Of a DNA stretch of 10,135 nucleotides, positions 1-7,800 are shown piece after piece (within the stretch, counting starts at the first letter, position 1; every line of letters starts with the position of its first letter). The stretch covers positions 1 to 10,135 of the forward strand of contig JAIPBB010000197.1 in assembly GCA_021739805.1 (NCBI GenBank), in the 5' to 3' direction. This DNA comes from Saprospiraceae bacterium (lineage in GTDB: Bacteria > Bacteroidota > Bacteroidia > Bacteroidales > JAIPBB01). A program made the position numbers and the translations under genes. The notes under the pieces were generated by a model. It ran no database searches. It saw only the letters and a list, made by a program, of their open reading frames with translations, and was not told where the DNA came from.

Positions 1-336
1 ATCTATAGAACCAAAGTTTCCTTGTCCGTCAATTAATGGATATCTCAATGACCATTCTTGTGCCATTCGAACCATTGCATCATATACAGCAGTATCACCA
101 TGTGGATGATACTTACCTAAAACTTCTCCAACTATTCTTGCTGATTTTTTATAGGGTCGATTAGATAAAACTCCCAAATCAAGCATGCCATATAAAACTC
201 TTCTGTGTACAGGTTTTAGTCCATCTCTTACATCAGGTAAAGCTCTGGAAACGATAACCGACATCGAATAATCGATGTAAGCTGATTTCATCTGGTCTTC
301 AATATTTACCTTTACTATTCTATCGCTGTGTTGCAT
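1..336 (-). CDS. gyrA: DNA gyrase subunit A, N-terminal part (cut by window edge)
   Basis: GyrA is the DNA cleavage/religation subunit of gyrase (A2B2), which introduces negative supercoils using ATP. The ATG is at 336-334 and the first 112 residues are visible, starting [20 protein letters not shown]; the rest lies beyond position 1. Family landmarks seen: [24 protein letters not shown] start (about 18-38), [13 protein letters not shown] (39-51), the quinolone-resistance region with [20 protein letters not shown] (74-93), and [10 protein letters not shown] (103-112). The catalytic tyrosine lies just downstream, outside the window. The residue at the E. coli Ser83 position is Thr82 here, which also occurs naturally in other bacteria. 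ParC is a related alternative, but the N-terminus and GQGNFGSID context fit GyrA. It is divergent from clpC; I found no good TAnnTTTG box upstream. Confidence 0.95.
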   Translation of the reverse strand, partial: MQHSDRIVKVNIEDQMKSAYIDYSMSVIVSRALPDVRDGLKPVHRRVLYGMLDLGVLSNRPYKKSARIVGEVLGKYHPHGDTAVYDAMVRMAQEWSLRYPLIDGQGNFGSID

Positions 337-611
337 TTTTATTTATTTAATTAAATCACAAATATTCAGACACTTACAAAAGTGTTTTTGGTCTAAATTT
401 CAATTGACGAATTTAGTCTTTTTTGATGAAATACTATAATCTTTTTCGTTATTTATTATAAACACTTTTTTGTTGATAAAAATCAAATTCAGAAACAACA
501 ATCTTTGATAATGTACTTAATTTTGAAACTAACCGAAAAAGATAGAATTTGATTAAAATGTTAATTTTAATTTTACGGCATACTAGTTGCAGTCAACGGG
601 AGTTGCAATAA

Positions 612-668
612 TTGATACCTAGATTTGACATTCTGTCATTAAGAAAATTAATACTTGGACGGTATCAA
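612..668. promoter_or_regulatory. Nested inverted repeats, possible operator
   Basis: An 8-bp perfect inverted repeat, TTGATACC (612-619) and GGTATCAA (661-668), encloses a second perfect dyad, TGACA-ttc-TGTCA (626-638). The inner dyad has the size and symmetry of a dimeric repressor or activator site. It lies about 130-145 bp upstream of the clpC promoter candidate and about 290 bp upstream of gyrA. No regulator can be assigned from sequence; function is inferred from symmetry and position only. Confidence 0.35.
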
Positions 669-744
669 ATTGAAACATTTAATTTTAGAAGCAAAATCTA
701 AAAATGAGTTAAATAATTTATGCTGAATAATTTTTATTTGATTT

Positions 745-777
745 TTTGATAGATATAGATTTTTAATAATAATTTTG
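745..777 (+). promoter_or_regulatory. Bacteroidota-type promoter for clpC
   Basis: A perfect match to the Bacteroidota -7 consensus TAnnTTTG is seen as TAATTTTG at 770-777. A TTTG at 745-748 sits 21 bp upstream, fitting the -33 element (TTTG/TTG) recognised by the primary sigma factor in this phylum. Transcription would start around 783-786, giving a short leader of under 20 nt before the clpC ATG at 802. The assignment rests on the consensus match, spacing and position directly before the gene. Confidence 0.6.
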
Positions 778-801
778 ACATTAAATTAAGATATAATATA
801 A

Positions 802-3375
802 ATGGAAGCAAAGTTTTCACAAAGAGTAAAAGATGTTCTAGCCTACAGTCGTGAGGAAGCCTTAAGATTAGGAAATAATTACATAGGTATTGAGCATTTA
901 TTATTTGGAATAATAAGGGAAGGCGAAGGCAAAGCAGTTCAAATTCTTGCATATTTTGGAATCGACTTGGTAAACCTTAGGATAACTATCGAAAATTCAG
1001 TTCAGGAAAGTAATCCTAAAGAAACTGATGTTAACAATATTCCCTTGATTAAGCAAGCTGAAAGAGCATTGAAAATCACCTATCTCGAAGCTAAAACCTT
1101 TAATAGTGAGCTAATTGGTACTGAGCACCTTCTTTTAGCAATTTTAAAGGACAATAATAACCTTGTTACAAAGACTATACAGACTCATGGAATAGATTAT
1201 AATACAATTAAGGAAGAATTTAAACAAATTATTTCGGAAGGAACACCTGATTTTGACTTCAATCCAAAAAATGAACTTCCGGGTGACACTGATGATATGG
1301 ATGATATGCCAGGTAGTGGTAGTAAAGGATTTGGAGGTAGTAACCCATCAAAAATATCATCGGAATCGAAATCAAAAACTCCTGTTTTAGATAACTTTGG
1401 CAGAGACTTAACAAGAGCTGCCGAGGAAAATCGCCTTGACCCTGTTGTTGGTAGAGAAAGAGAACTTGAACGAATTGCACAGATTCTTAGCCGTAGAAAG
1501 AAAAACAATCCTATACTTATTGGTGAACCAGGTGTTGGTAAATCAGCCATTGCCGAAGGTTTAGCTTTAAGAATTATAAATAGAAAAGTTTCAAGAGCTT
1601 TATTTAATAAAAGAATAGTAACACTTGATATCGCATCTTTAGTTGCCGGAACCAAATACAGAGGTCAGTTTGAAGAAAGAATGAAAGCAGTTCTTAATGA
1701 ACTTGAAAAAAATCCTGATGTCATTCTTTTTATAGATGAAATTCATACTATTGTTGGAGCTGGTGGAGCATCAGGCTCACTTGATGCTTCAAATATGTTC
1801 AAACCTGCTTTAGCACGTGGTGAAATTCAATGTATCGGTGCAACAACTCTTGATGAATATCGTCAAAACATTGAGAAAGACGGTGCTTTAGACAGAAGAT
1901 TTCAAAAAATCATTGTTGACCCTACTAGTCCGGAAGAAACAATTGAAATTCTAAACAATATTAAAGAAAAATACGAAGACCACCATTTAGTTAAATATAC
2001 CCCTGAAGCCATTAATGCATGTGTAGCTCTTACAACAAGATACATAAGTGGAAGATGCCTGCCTGACAAAGCAATTGATGCACTTGACGAAGCCGGTTCA
2101 AGAGTTCATATCACAAATATTAATGTGCCAATTGAAATAATTAATATTGAAGCAAAGATTGAAGATATTAAAACTCAAAAAACTAAGGCAATAAAAAGTC
2201 AAAAATACGAAGAAGCTGCTCGTTTAAGAGATATGGAACGTAATCTTCAAAATGATCTTGAAACTGCAAAAAAGAATTGGGAAAAAGAGGCTGAAATTCA
2301 CAGAGAATCAGTTAGCGAAGACAATGTTGCAGAAGTTGTTGCAATGATGACCGGCGTTCCTGTTCAAAGAATTGCCCAGAATGAAAGCAATCGGTTGATA
2401 AATATGGAAACTGAGCTGGAAGGAAGCGTAATAGGCCAGAATCAGGCAATTAAAAATGTTGTCAAAGCCATCAGAAGAAATAGAGCAGGACTTAAAGACC
2501 CGGGCAAACCAATTGGCTCTTTTATTTTCCTTGGTCCAACCGGTGTGGGAAAAACACATTTAGCTAAAGTCCTTTCCAGGTATTTATTCGATAATGATGA
2601 TGCTCTTATTCGTATTGATATGAGTGAATATATGGAGAAATTTGCTGTTTCAAGGTTAGTTGGTGCTCCTCCCGGATATGTTGGTTATGAAGAAGGCGGG
2701 CAATTAACTGAAAAAGTTCGAAGAAAACCTTATTCAGTTGTTTTACTTGATGAAATTGAAAAAGCACATCCTGATGTATTCCATCTATTATTACAAATGC
2801 TTGATGATGGTTTACTCACTGATAGCTTTGGAAGAAAAATAGATTTTAAAAATACCATCATTATAATGACTTCCAATATTGGAAGTCGTCAATTAAAAGA
2901 CTTTGGTGCAGGAGTTGGATTCAATACAAATGCGAAAATGTCTAGTAAGTCTGAGTACAATAAAAGTGTAATTGAAAACGCACTAAAAAAAGCATTTGCT
3001 CCGGAATTTCTTAATAGAATTGATGATGTTGTTGTTTTTGATTCACTTGAACGCGAAAGCATTCATAAAATTATTGACATCGAGCTTGCTGTTTTATTCA
3101 AAAGAGTTCTTGATTTAGGTTATAAAATGAAAATTACCGAAAAAGCTAAAGATTTCATAGTGGAAAAAGGCTGGGATTCACAATTTGGTGCAAGACCTTT
3201 AAAAAGAGCAATTCAAAAACACATTGAAGACCCTCTGGCCGAAGAAATAATAAAAACTAAACTTTCTGAAGGCGATATTATTAATATTGATTTCAATGAG
3301 AAAGAAAACGAAATAAAGATTAAAATCGGTAAAGCTAAAAAAAGCAACAAAACACAAATTACAAATAACAAATAA
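802..3375 (+). CDS. clpC: ATP-dependent Clp protease ATP-binding subunit ClpC
   Basis: ClpC is a cytoplasmic Hsp100 AAA+ unfoldase that threads damaged or tagged proteins into the ClpP protease. The 857 residues show, in order: two Clp-N repeats (about 1-145); an acidic and Gly/Ser-rich linker (about 150-195); NBD1 with Walker A GEPGVGKS (241-248), pore loop KYRG (285-288) and Walker B VILFIDE (307-313); a middle region with a UVR-type coiled helix (about 454-488), the mark of ClpC rather than ClpB or ClpA; NBD2 with Walker A GPTGVGKT (578-585), pore loop GYVG (625-628), Walker B VVLLDE (646-651), the VGF loop (705-707) expected to dock ClpP, Arg in NRIDD (739) and sensor-2 GARPLKRAI (796-804). 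Length is normal. No Shine-Dalgarno precedes the ATG, as is usual in Bacteroidota. The last residues are encoded by a 7-bp tandem repeat (see repeat entry). No clpP or ctsR/mcsAB genes adjoin. Confidence 0.97.
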   Translation: MEAKFSQRVKDVLAYSREEALRLGNNYIGIEHLLFGIIREGEGKAVQILAYFGIDLVNLRITIENSVQESNPKETDVNNIPLIKQAERALKITYLEAKTFNSELIGTEHLLLAILKDNNNLVTKTIQTHGIDYNTIKEEFKQIISEGTPDFDFNPKNELPGDTDDMDDMPGSGSKGFGGSNPSKISSESKSKTPVLDNFGRDLTRAAEENRLDPVVGRERELERIAQILSRRKKNNPILIGEPGVGKSAIAEGLALRIINRKVSRALFNKRIVTLDIASLVAGTKYRGQFEERMKAVLNELEKNPDVILFIDEIHTIVGAGGASGSLDASNMFKPALARGEIQCIGATTLDEYRQNIEKDGALDRRFQKIIVDPTSPEETIEILNNIKEKYEDHHLVKYTPEAINACVALTTRYISGRCLPDKAIDALDEAGSRVHITNINVPIEIINIEAKIEDIKTQKTKAIKSQKYEEAARLRDMERNLQNDLETAKKNWEKEAEIHRESVSEDNVAEVVAMMTGVPVQRIAQNESNRLINMETELEGSVIGQNQAIKNVVKAIRRNRAGLKDPGKPIGSFIFLGPTGVGKTHLAKVLSRYLFDNDDALIRIDMSEYMEKFAVSRLVGAPPGYVGYEEGGQLTEKVRRKPYSVVLLDEIEKAHPDVFHLLLQMLDDGLLTDSFGRKIDFKNTIIIMTSNIGSRQLKDFGAGVGFNTNAKMSSKSEYNKSVIENALKKAFAPEFLNRIDDVVVFDSLERESIHKIIDIELAVLFKRVLDLGYKMKITEKAKDFIVEKGWDSQFGARPLKRAIQKHIEDPLAEEIIKTKLSEGDIINIDFNEKENEIKIKIGKAKKSNKTQITNNK
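3354..3374 (+). repeat. 7-bp tandem repeat across the clpC stop codon
   Basis: Three consecutive units are seen: ACAAATT (3354-3360), ACAAATA (3361-3367), ACAAATA (3368-3374). The clpC stop TAA (3373-3375) uses the last unit, so the final residues (…QITNNK) are repeat-encoded. Low-complexity repeat growth appears to have reached into the 3' end of the gene. Confidence 0.6.
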
Positions 3376-3466
3376 ATTCCAATTTTTAAATTTCAAATCC
3401 CAAACCGTTTCGAACATTTGAAAATTGGTATTTGAAAATTATTTGTTTTTTGATGCTTGTAATTTG
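3355..3466. terminator. Imperfect inverted repeat between convergent clpC and sucD, possible bidirectional terminator
   Basis: Four pairs of complementary words are nested in order: CAAATTACAA (3355-3364) with TTGTAATTTG (3457-3466); ACAAATAA (3368-3375) with TTATTTGT (3439-3446); CCAATTTT (3379-3386) with AAAATTGG (3421-3428); TTTCAAAT (3391-3398) with ATTTGAAA (3416-3423; the last two right-hand words overlap by 3). The transcript could fold into a long, AT-rich, interrupted hairpin. It lies between convergent genes and includes the clpC stop, so a shared terminator role is plausible, but no clean GC stem plus U-tract is present. Within it ATTTGAAAATT also occurs as a direct repeat (3416-3426, 3430-3440). 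Confidence 0.4.
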
Positions 3467-3497
3467 AATTTTTGTGAATTAGAAAAAAAAATCAGAA

Positions 3498-4370
3498 TTA
3501 AGAGCCTATTAGTTCCTTCATTTTGGTTCCAATATCAGCAGGCGAATCAACAACATAAACTCCACAATCTCTAAGTATTTCTTTTTTGGCTTCAGCAGTG
3601 TCAGCTTTACCTCCAACAATTGCTCCTGCATGTCCCATGGTTCTTCCTTTTGGTGCTGTTGCCCCGGCTATAAAACTAACAACTGGTTTAGTCCCGAATT
3701 CTTTTATGAAATATCCTGCGTTTGCTTCCATGTTTCCACCAATTTCACCAATCATAACAATTCCTTTGGTTTCATCATCTTTCATGAAAAGTTCTACAGC
3801 ATCTTTTGTTGTTGTTCCAATAATCGGGTCTCCTCCAATTCCTATCGCAGTAGATTGACCTAATCCAACTTTTGTTAATTGGTCAACAGCTTCATAAGTT
3901 AAAGTTCCTGAACGTGATACAATGCCAATATTGCCTTTTTGATGAATGAAAGCCGGCATAATTCCTACTTTTGCTTCACCGGGTGTAATTATTCCCGGGC
4001 AATTTGGTCCAATTAATCTGGAATCTTTGTCCTTTAAAAATTCCTTAACCATTATCATATCTTTGGTTGGAATTCCTTCGGTAATGCAAACAATAACCTT
4101 AATTCCTGCATCAGCAGCTTCAATAATTGCATCAGCAGCAAATGCTGGTGGTACAAAAATTAAAGAAACATTTGCTTGTGTTTCTTTCACAGCATCCGAA
4201 ACTGTATTGAAAACCGGTTTATTTAGATGTAGTGTTCCTCCTTTTCCCGGAGTTACCCCTCCTACTACATTTGTTCCATAATCAATCATTTGACCGGCAT
4301 GAAAACTTCCTTCGCTTCCGGTGAAACCTTGTACTATTATCTTTGAATCTTTGTTTACAAGTATGCTCAT
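3498..4370 (-). CDS. sucD: Succinyl-CoA synthetase (ADP-forming) alpha subunit
   Basis: SucD is the CoA-binding, phosphohistidine-carrying subunit of succinyl-CoA ligase, which interconverts succinyl-CoA and succinate with substrate-level phosphorylation in the TCA cycle; it acts in the cytosol as a complex with SucC. The 290-residue length is normal. Seen: CoA-binding Rossmann start [17 protein letters not shown] (11-27), [11 protein letters not shown] (35-45), GPNCPGII (121-128), SRSGTLTYE (152-160), GIGGDP (177-182), and the active-site loop GHAGA with His247 as the likely phosphohistidine. sucC is not adjacent here, so the beta subunit must be encoded elsewhere. It is convergent with clpC; start at ATG 4370-4368, with no Shine-Dalgarno. 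Confidence 0.96.
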   Translation of the reverse strand: MSILVNKDSKIIVQGFTGSEGSFHAGQMIDYGTNVVGGVTPGKGGTLHLNKPVFNTVSDAVKETQANVSLIFVPPAFAADAIIEAADAGIKVIVCITEGIPTKDMIMVKEFLKDKDSRLIGPNCPGIITPGEAKVGIMPAFIHQKGNIGIVSRSGTLTYEAVDQLTKVGLGQSTAIGIGGDPIIGTTTKDAVELFMKDDETKGIVMIGEIGGNMEANAGYFIKEFGTKPVVSFIAGATAPKGRTMGHAGAIVGGKADTAEAKKEILRDCGVYVVDSPADIGTKMKELIGS

Positions 4371-4397
4371 TTATTTATTTTTAAGTTTCAAAAGCTG

Positions 4398-4405
4398 CGA
4401 AAGTA
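4398..4405 (-). promoter_or_regulatory. Possible -7 element of the sucD promoter
   Basis: On the minus strand these bases read TACTTTCG, a one-mismatch match to the Bacteroidota -7 consensus TAnnTTTG, 27 bp upstream of the sucD ATG. No clear TTTG -33 partner is seen at the expected distance, so the call rests on one box and its position. Confidence 0.3.
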
Positions 4406-4478
4406 ATAAATTTCTTATCTGCATAAAAAGATTTTTGTTACTAATCAGCCGGACTAAATGGACGGAATTAAATTAAAT

Positions 4479-4675
4479 GCCACAGATTCACAGATTTTAG
4501 AAATCAATTATTTATTAAATCTACTCAGATTGTCATACAAATAATAAAAAATTTTTATTATTTGTTAATCTGGAATAATTGCGTAACTGCATAACTAATA
4601 AAAAGTTAATAAGCTTAATGCCTTGATTTATCATGTAATAAAAATAGTATATTTTCAAATCTGTGAATCTGTGGC
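4479..4675. repeat. 197-bp inverted-repeat element (MITE-like or structured intergenic repeat)
   Basis: The termini are a perfect 19-bp inverted repeat: GCCACAGATTCACAGATTT at 4479-4497 and its reverse complement at 4657-4675; beyond one mismatch, four more outer base pairs match (4474-4477 with 4677-4680). Each arm carries a near-tandem octamer (ATCTGTGA/ATCTGTGG). Inside is a second perfect palindrome with 14-bp arms, 4537-4550 and 4552-4565, around one central base, flanked by CAGATT (4526-4531) and AATCTG (4567-4572). A degenerate octamer pair TGCGTAAC/TGCATAAC follows at 4580-4595. No coding potential and no convincing target-site duplication are seen. Size and termini fit a non-autonomous mobile element or a REP-like structured repeat; I cannot tell which. 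Confidence 0.6.
4537..4565. repeat. Perfect 14-bp-arm AT palindrome
   Basis: ACAAATAATAAAAA (4537-4550) and its exact reverse complement TTTTTATTATTTGT (4552-4565) are separated by a single A. It forms the core of the larger inverted-repeat element and could extrude as a cruciform. With a weak T-run on either strand it resembles a bidirectional terminator core, but the stem is almost pure A/T. Confidence 0.6.
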
Positions 4676-4831
4676 TTTTATACTTATGATTGATGATTTA
4701 CGAATTATTATTAGACAATTGATGGCTTAATAAATAATTTAAATCGTCTTAATACTCCTTTTAACACGAAACACAATTGCAGTAATTAAAGTATAATAAG
4801 ATTAAATTCCTGAACATAAACATTCTGCCTT

Positions 4832-6253
4832 ATGGACTACCTTTATTCATCTACAGAAAATAATGATACAATTTGTGCTATTTCAACAGCTCACGGAGCA
4901 GGTGCAATAGCCGTAATTCGCTTATCCGGTAAGGATTCCTTTAAGGTTTGCAGCGATATTTTTGTACCAAAAAGCAAAAACTTAAAAATCAACGAAGCTC
5001 CTTCTCATACAATTCATTATGGTGAAATTAAAAATGGAGATGAAATAATAGATGAAGTTTTGCTTAGCATTTTTAAATCACCAAATTCCTATACGGGTGA
5101 GGATGTTGTAGAAATATCTTGTCATGGTTCTAATTATATACAAACAAAAATTATAGAATTGCTAATTAGTAAGGGTGTACGTCACGCAAAGGCAGGTGAA
5201 TTTACTTTCAGAGCTTTTATGAATGGTAAATTTGACCTTTCACAAGCCGAAGCGGTTGCCGATATTATTTCATCGAATTCTAAAACTTCACACGATTTGG
5301 CATTAATGCAAATGCGAGGCGGATATTCCACTAAAATCAATACTCTTAGAAAACAATTATTGGATTTTATGTCCTTGATTGAACTTGAACTTGATTTTAG
5401 TGAAGAAGATGTTGAGTTCGCAAATCGGGCAAAATTAAAGAATCTTTTAGTTGAAATTAAGCTTGAGCTAAACTCTTTAATTAGTTCATTTTCTTATGGT
5501 AATGTAATTAAAAAAGGAATTCCGGTTGCAATTATCGGACATCCGAATGTTGGCAAGTCAACTTTGCTAAATGCTCTTTTAAATGAAGAAAGAGCAATAG
5601 TCTCCGAATTGCCCGGTACAACAAGAGATACAGTTGAAGACACTATAAACATTAACGGAATTCTATTTAGATTTATTGACACAGCCGGATTGCGAGACTC
5701 ACAAGATATAATTGAATCAATCGGTATTGAACGCACATATGAAAAAATTAATCAGGCAAGCATAATTCTTTATGTATTTGACATTAATGAAGCTACTTGT
5801 GATGAAATTGAAGGAAGTATAACAGAATTCAAAAATTATATAAAGGAAAACTTAGGTGATGAAAGCAAAAAATTTATTTTGGTTGCCAACAAAACCGACC
5901 AGCTTATTCAAGCACCTAGAGGAATGAAAGAACTTTTCGACTTAGAATGTATTTTCATTTCGGCAAAGCGTAAAGAAAACATCCACTTAATTGCTGAAAG
6001 CCTTGTAAACTGTGTGGAAATGGAAAATATTTCAGATTCAACAATTGTTTCAAATTTACGACATTTCGAAGCCCTGAAAAAATCACAAAATGCAATCGAA
6101 AATGTCGAGAATGGTTTTGCTAGTAATACTCCTTCCGACCTTATTGCAATTGACATAAAAGAAGCATTACACTATCTCGGTGAAATCACCGGAGAAATCA
6201 CTAATGATGAGATTTTAGGAAATATCTTTGGAAAGTTTTGTGTTGGGAAATAG
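4832..6253 (+). CDS. mnmE: tRNA uridine-5-carboxymethylaminomethyl(34) synthesis GTPase MnmE
   Basis: MnmE (TrmE) works with MnmG to install the 5-carboxymethylaminomethyl group on wobble U34 of certain tRNAs, using GTP hydrolysis, methylenetetrahydrofolate and FAD. The 473-residue length is normal. Seen: N-terminal folate-binding domain (about 11-130) starting DTICAISTAHGAGAIAVIR and containing CHGS (97-100) and AGEFTFRAFMNGK (121-133); helical domain; inserted G domain with P-loop GHPNVGKS (236-243), switch region GTTRDTVED (262-270), DTAGLR (283-288), NKTD (353-356) and SAK (377-379); and the C-terminal FGKFCVGK (466-473) with the conserved Cys470. The start ATG 4832 gives the usual short leader before DTI. 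It stands alone; no promoter box or Shine-Dalgarno is evident upstream. Confidence 0.97.
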   Translation: MDYLYSSTENNDTICAISTAHGAGAIAVIRLSGKDSFKVCSDIFVPKSKNLKINEAPSHTIHYGEIKNGDEIIDEVLLSIFKSPNSYTGEDVVEISCHGSNYIQTKIIELLISKGVRHAKAGEFTFRAFMNGKFDLSQAEAVADIISSNSKTSHDLALMQMRGGYSTKINTLRKQLLDFMSLIELELDFSEEDVEFANRAKLKNLLVEIKLELNSLISSFSYGNVIKKGIPVAIIGHPNVGKSTLLNALLNEERAIVSELPGTTRDTVEDTININGILFRFIDTAGLRDSQDIIESIGIERTYEKINQASIILYVFDINEATCDEIEGSITEFKNYIKENLGDESKKFILVANKTDQLIQAPRGMKELFDLECIFISAKRKENIHLIAESLVNCVEMENISDSTIVSNLRHFEALKKSQNAIENVENGFASNTPSDLIAIDIKEALHYLGEITGEITNDEILGNIFGKFCVGK

Positions 6254-6335
6254 GAAATAGAATGGTTTCTTGAATTCTTAGATTCAACCATAAAATATGC
6301 GGCTTGTTAGCGTTTCATTGGTTTTTTTCACTCTT

Positions 6336-7727
6336 TTATTCTACTATATAATAATCTACCCAGGCATCTATTTGCTTAACAGAATTTGGACGTAAAATAA
6401 TCTTTTGATTCTTGTCCAACAAAAACATAGTTGGTGTAGCAAATACATAATAATCTTTTACAGATTGGCTGCTCCATTTATTATAATCGCACATACTGAT
6501 GAATGGAAATATGCTTGAAAAACTGTTGAATAATGCTTTTTCGGTATCCAAAGAAACAAATACTACTTCTACGCCTTTTGATTTCCATTTTGCATAAAGA
6601 GGAGGTAGTTGTCTTAGTTCTTCTGCACACCTCGGACACCAACTGGCTCCAAAAATGACTACTTTGTATGATGATTGAATAACCGACAAACGATTTGGCG
6701 TTTTTATAACTAAACCACCTTTTAAAACATCTCCGCTAAAAACAATATCGGGTGCGGTATTCCCTTTTTTCATGGCACGATACGATTCTAATTGTTTTGC
6801 CAAATCATCATTTACAGTGCAACTATTTTGTGTTAATACTTTTATAGCCAAATATTCTGATGCTTGAAGTAAGCTATGACTCTCTAACAAATCAAATAGA
6901 TATTTAGTGATTTCATTAAACTTCTTTTCGTTTCCGGATAGGTTTGTAATCATAAAATCGATGGAAACACTCATTTCTTTATAAACAGTATCGAGTGACT
7001 GCCCCATATTTTCTAATAACCAGAAATGACTTTCAATGGCATCTTTGAGTAAACCACTCTTATAGAGTCGTTCATCGGTATAATCTAATTTTCGGAAAGC
7101 TGCTATAGTTGCAGGAATTTCTTCGGTACGGTATTGAGCAATAGTAGAAACCGAACTTACCAATTTACGAGTAGGCAAAAACCAACTCACATAGCTCTCG
7201 GGGTCTAAGCTTTTTAAAAAATCATTATCTTCTTGTTTAATGCGTAGCATTTCTTTATCGATGTCTTGTTTGGTATGTTTTTGTTTTGCAAAAAGCGAAT
7301 CTGCCTGATATATCTTTCGCAAATAAACCCAGGCACTCAATGCTTGCTCACGCTTGGGATGGTCAATTGCATATTGCACAAACAACTGATTTTCTTTTCC
7401 TGATAAAGTAATAATACTTTCCGGCAAACTCAAAACTTCTCCTTTCAACTGTATGTTTTCATTGGCAAGCACCACAAAATAAGCTTTATTATCTGCTGCT
7501 GCCAAATACCCCATGCCCAAATCTTTATCGGCATATTTCAATTTAAAAACTCCTTGCTCCGAAACTTTTACGCTATCGATGGAATAAATACCAAAAGCAT
7601 CAAAACCCACCAGGCGAACTTGTTGTCCTGCTAAAAATGGAAAATTACCTGTGATTGTGTATTGGGCAAAAGTATTAAGTGATAAAATACAAACAGATAG
7701 TATAGTAAGAAAGTTTTTAAAGTTCAT
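6336..7727 (-). CDS. Secreted/periplasmic TlpA-like thioredoxin-fold protein with DUF4369-like N-terminus
   Basis: Probable exported thiol-disulfide oxidoreductase. Numbering is from ATG 7727. A signal peptide (1-22, MNFKNFLTILSV… ending FAQ) is followed by a beta-rich region resembling DUF4369 (about 23-110), a helical middle (about 115-315) and a C-terminal redoxin/TlpA domain: NTAPDIVF (323-330), active site WCPRC (Cys364 and Cys367), and the cis-Pro loop ATPT (Pro432). The architecture is common in Bacteroidota and may serve cytochrome maturation, disulfide reduction or peroxide response; the substrate is unknown. Start choice: two further in-frame ATGs (7751, 7769) lie in a repeat of TTCATAAA and would add 14 Phe/Asn-rich residues before the signal peptide. 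ATG 7769 does have an SD-like GAGGGAG 4 nt upstream, so 6336-7769 remains possible. No T9SS domain is seen. Confidence 0.85.
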   Translation of the reverse strand: MNFKNFLTILSVCILSLNTFAQYTITGNFPFLAGQQVRLVGFDAFGIYSIDSVKVSEQGVFKLKYADKDLGMGYLAAADNKAYFVVLANENIQLKGEVLSLPESIITLSGKENQLFVQYAIDHPKREQALSAWVYLRKIYQADSLFAKQKHTKQDIDKEMLRIKQEDNDFLKSLDPESYVSWFLPTRKLVSSVSTIAQYRTEEIPATIAAFRKLDYTDERLYKSGLLKDAIESHFWLLENMGQSLDTVYKEMSVSIDFMITNLSGNEKKFNEITKYLFDLLESHSLLQASEYLAIKVLTQNSCTVNDDLAKQLESYRAMKKGNTAPDIVFSGDVLKGGLVIKTPNRLSVIQSSYKVVIFGASWCPRCAEELRQLPPLYAKWKSKGVEVVFVSLDTEKALFNSFSSIFPFISMCDYNKWSSQSVKDYYVFATPTMFLLDKNQKIILRPNSVKQIDAWVDYYIVE

Positions 7728-7772
7728 AAAATTAAAAGTTTGTAAGTTCATAAAGTTTAGAAAATTCATAAA
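7723..7772 (-). repeat. TTCATAAA repeat cluster at a gene start
   Basis: TTCATAAA occurs three times on the plus strand: 7723-7730, 7747-7754 and 7765-7772. On the minus strand each supplies an in-frame TTTATGAA start codon for the thioredoxin-like gene. The context words (AACTTTATGAACTT…) are low-complexity, of the kind often found between genes, so the repeat seems to have generated alternative starts. Confidence 0.5.
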
Positions 7773-7800
7773 GCTCCCTCTTTACAAACTTTCTGCTTTC

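Larger units (their letters stand above)
337..801. other. Divergent gyrA/clpC intergenic region
   Basis: These 465 bp contain no gene I can support. They are very AT-rich and separate two divergently transcribed housekeeping genes. Seen in it: a small hairpin ACACTT-acaa-AAGTGT at 370-385, which would lie in the gyrA leader; a direct repeat AGTTGCA at 585-591 and 601-607; a nested palindrome at 612-668 (listed separately); and a clpC promoter candidate at 745-777 (listed separately). No tRNA or protein-coding signal was seen. Confidence 0.6.
4371..4831. other. sucD/mnmE divergent intergenic region
   Basis: This stretch of 461 bp has no gene I can support. It holds a possible sucD promoter box near 4400, the inverted-repeat element at 4479-4675 (listed separately), and about 155 bp of plain AT-rich sequence before mnmE in which I see no TAnnTTTG box or other signal. 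Confidence 0.55.

Noticed and set aside
370..390. Rho-independent terminator (ACACTT hairpin followed by TTTTT)
   Set aside because: On the plus strand nothing is transcribed into it; it lies just upstream of gyrA, which runs the other way. The stem is only 6 bp and A/T-rich.
1197..1655. Long antisense open frame opposite clpC
   Set aside because: It lies wholly within clpC, whose protein is continuous and full-length. The antisense translation is low-complexity (Ser/Leu/Pro-rich) with no recognisable domain.
3586..4281. Open frames on the plus strand opposite sucD
   Set aside because: They are mirror frames of a well-conserved gene and show no family motif.
6263..6290. Terminator hairpin after mnmE (TGGTT…AACCA with GAAT/ATTC)
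   Set aside because: The stem needs a 4-nt bulge and is not followed by a T-run, so it is too weak to call.
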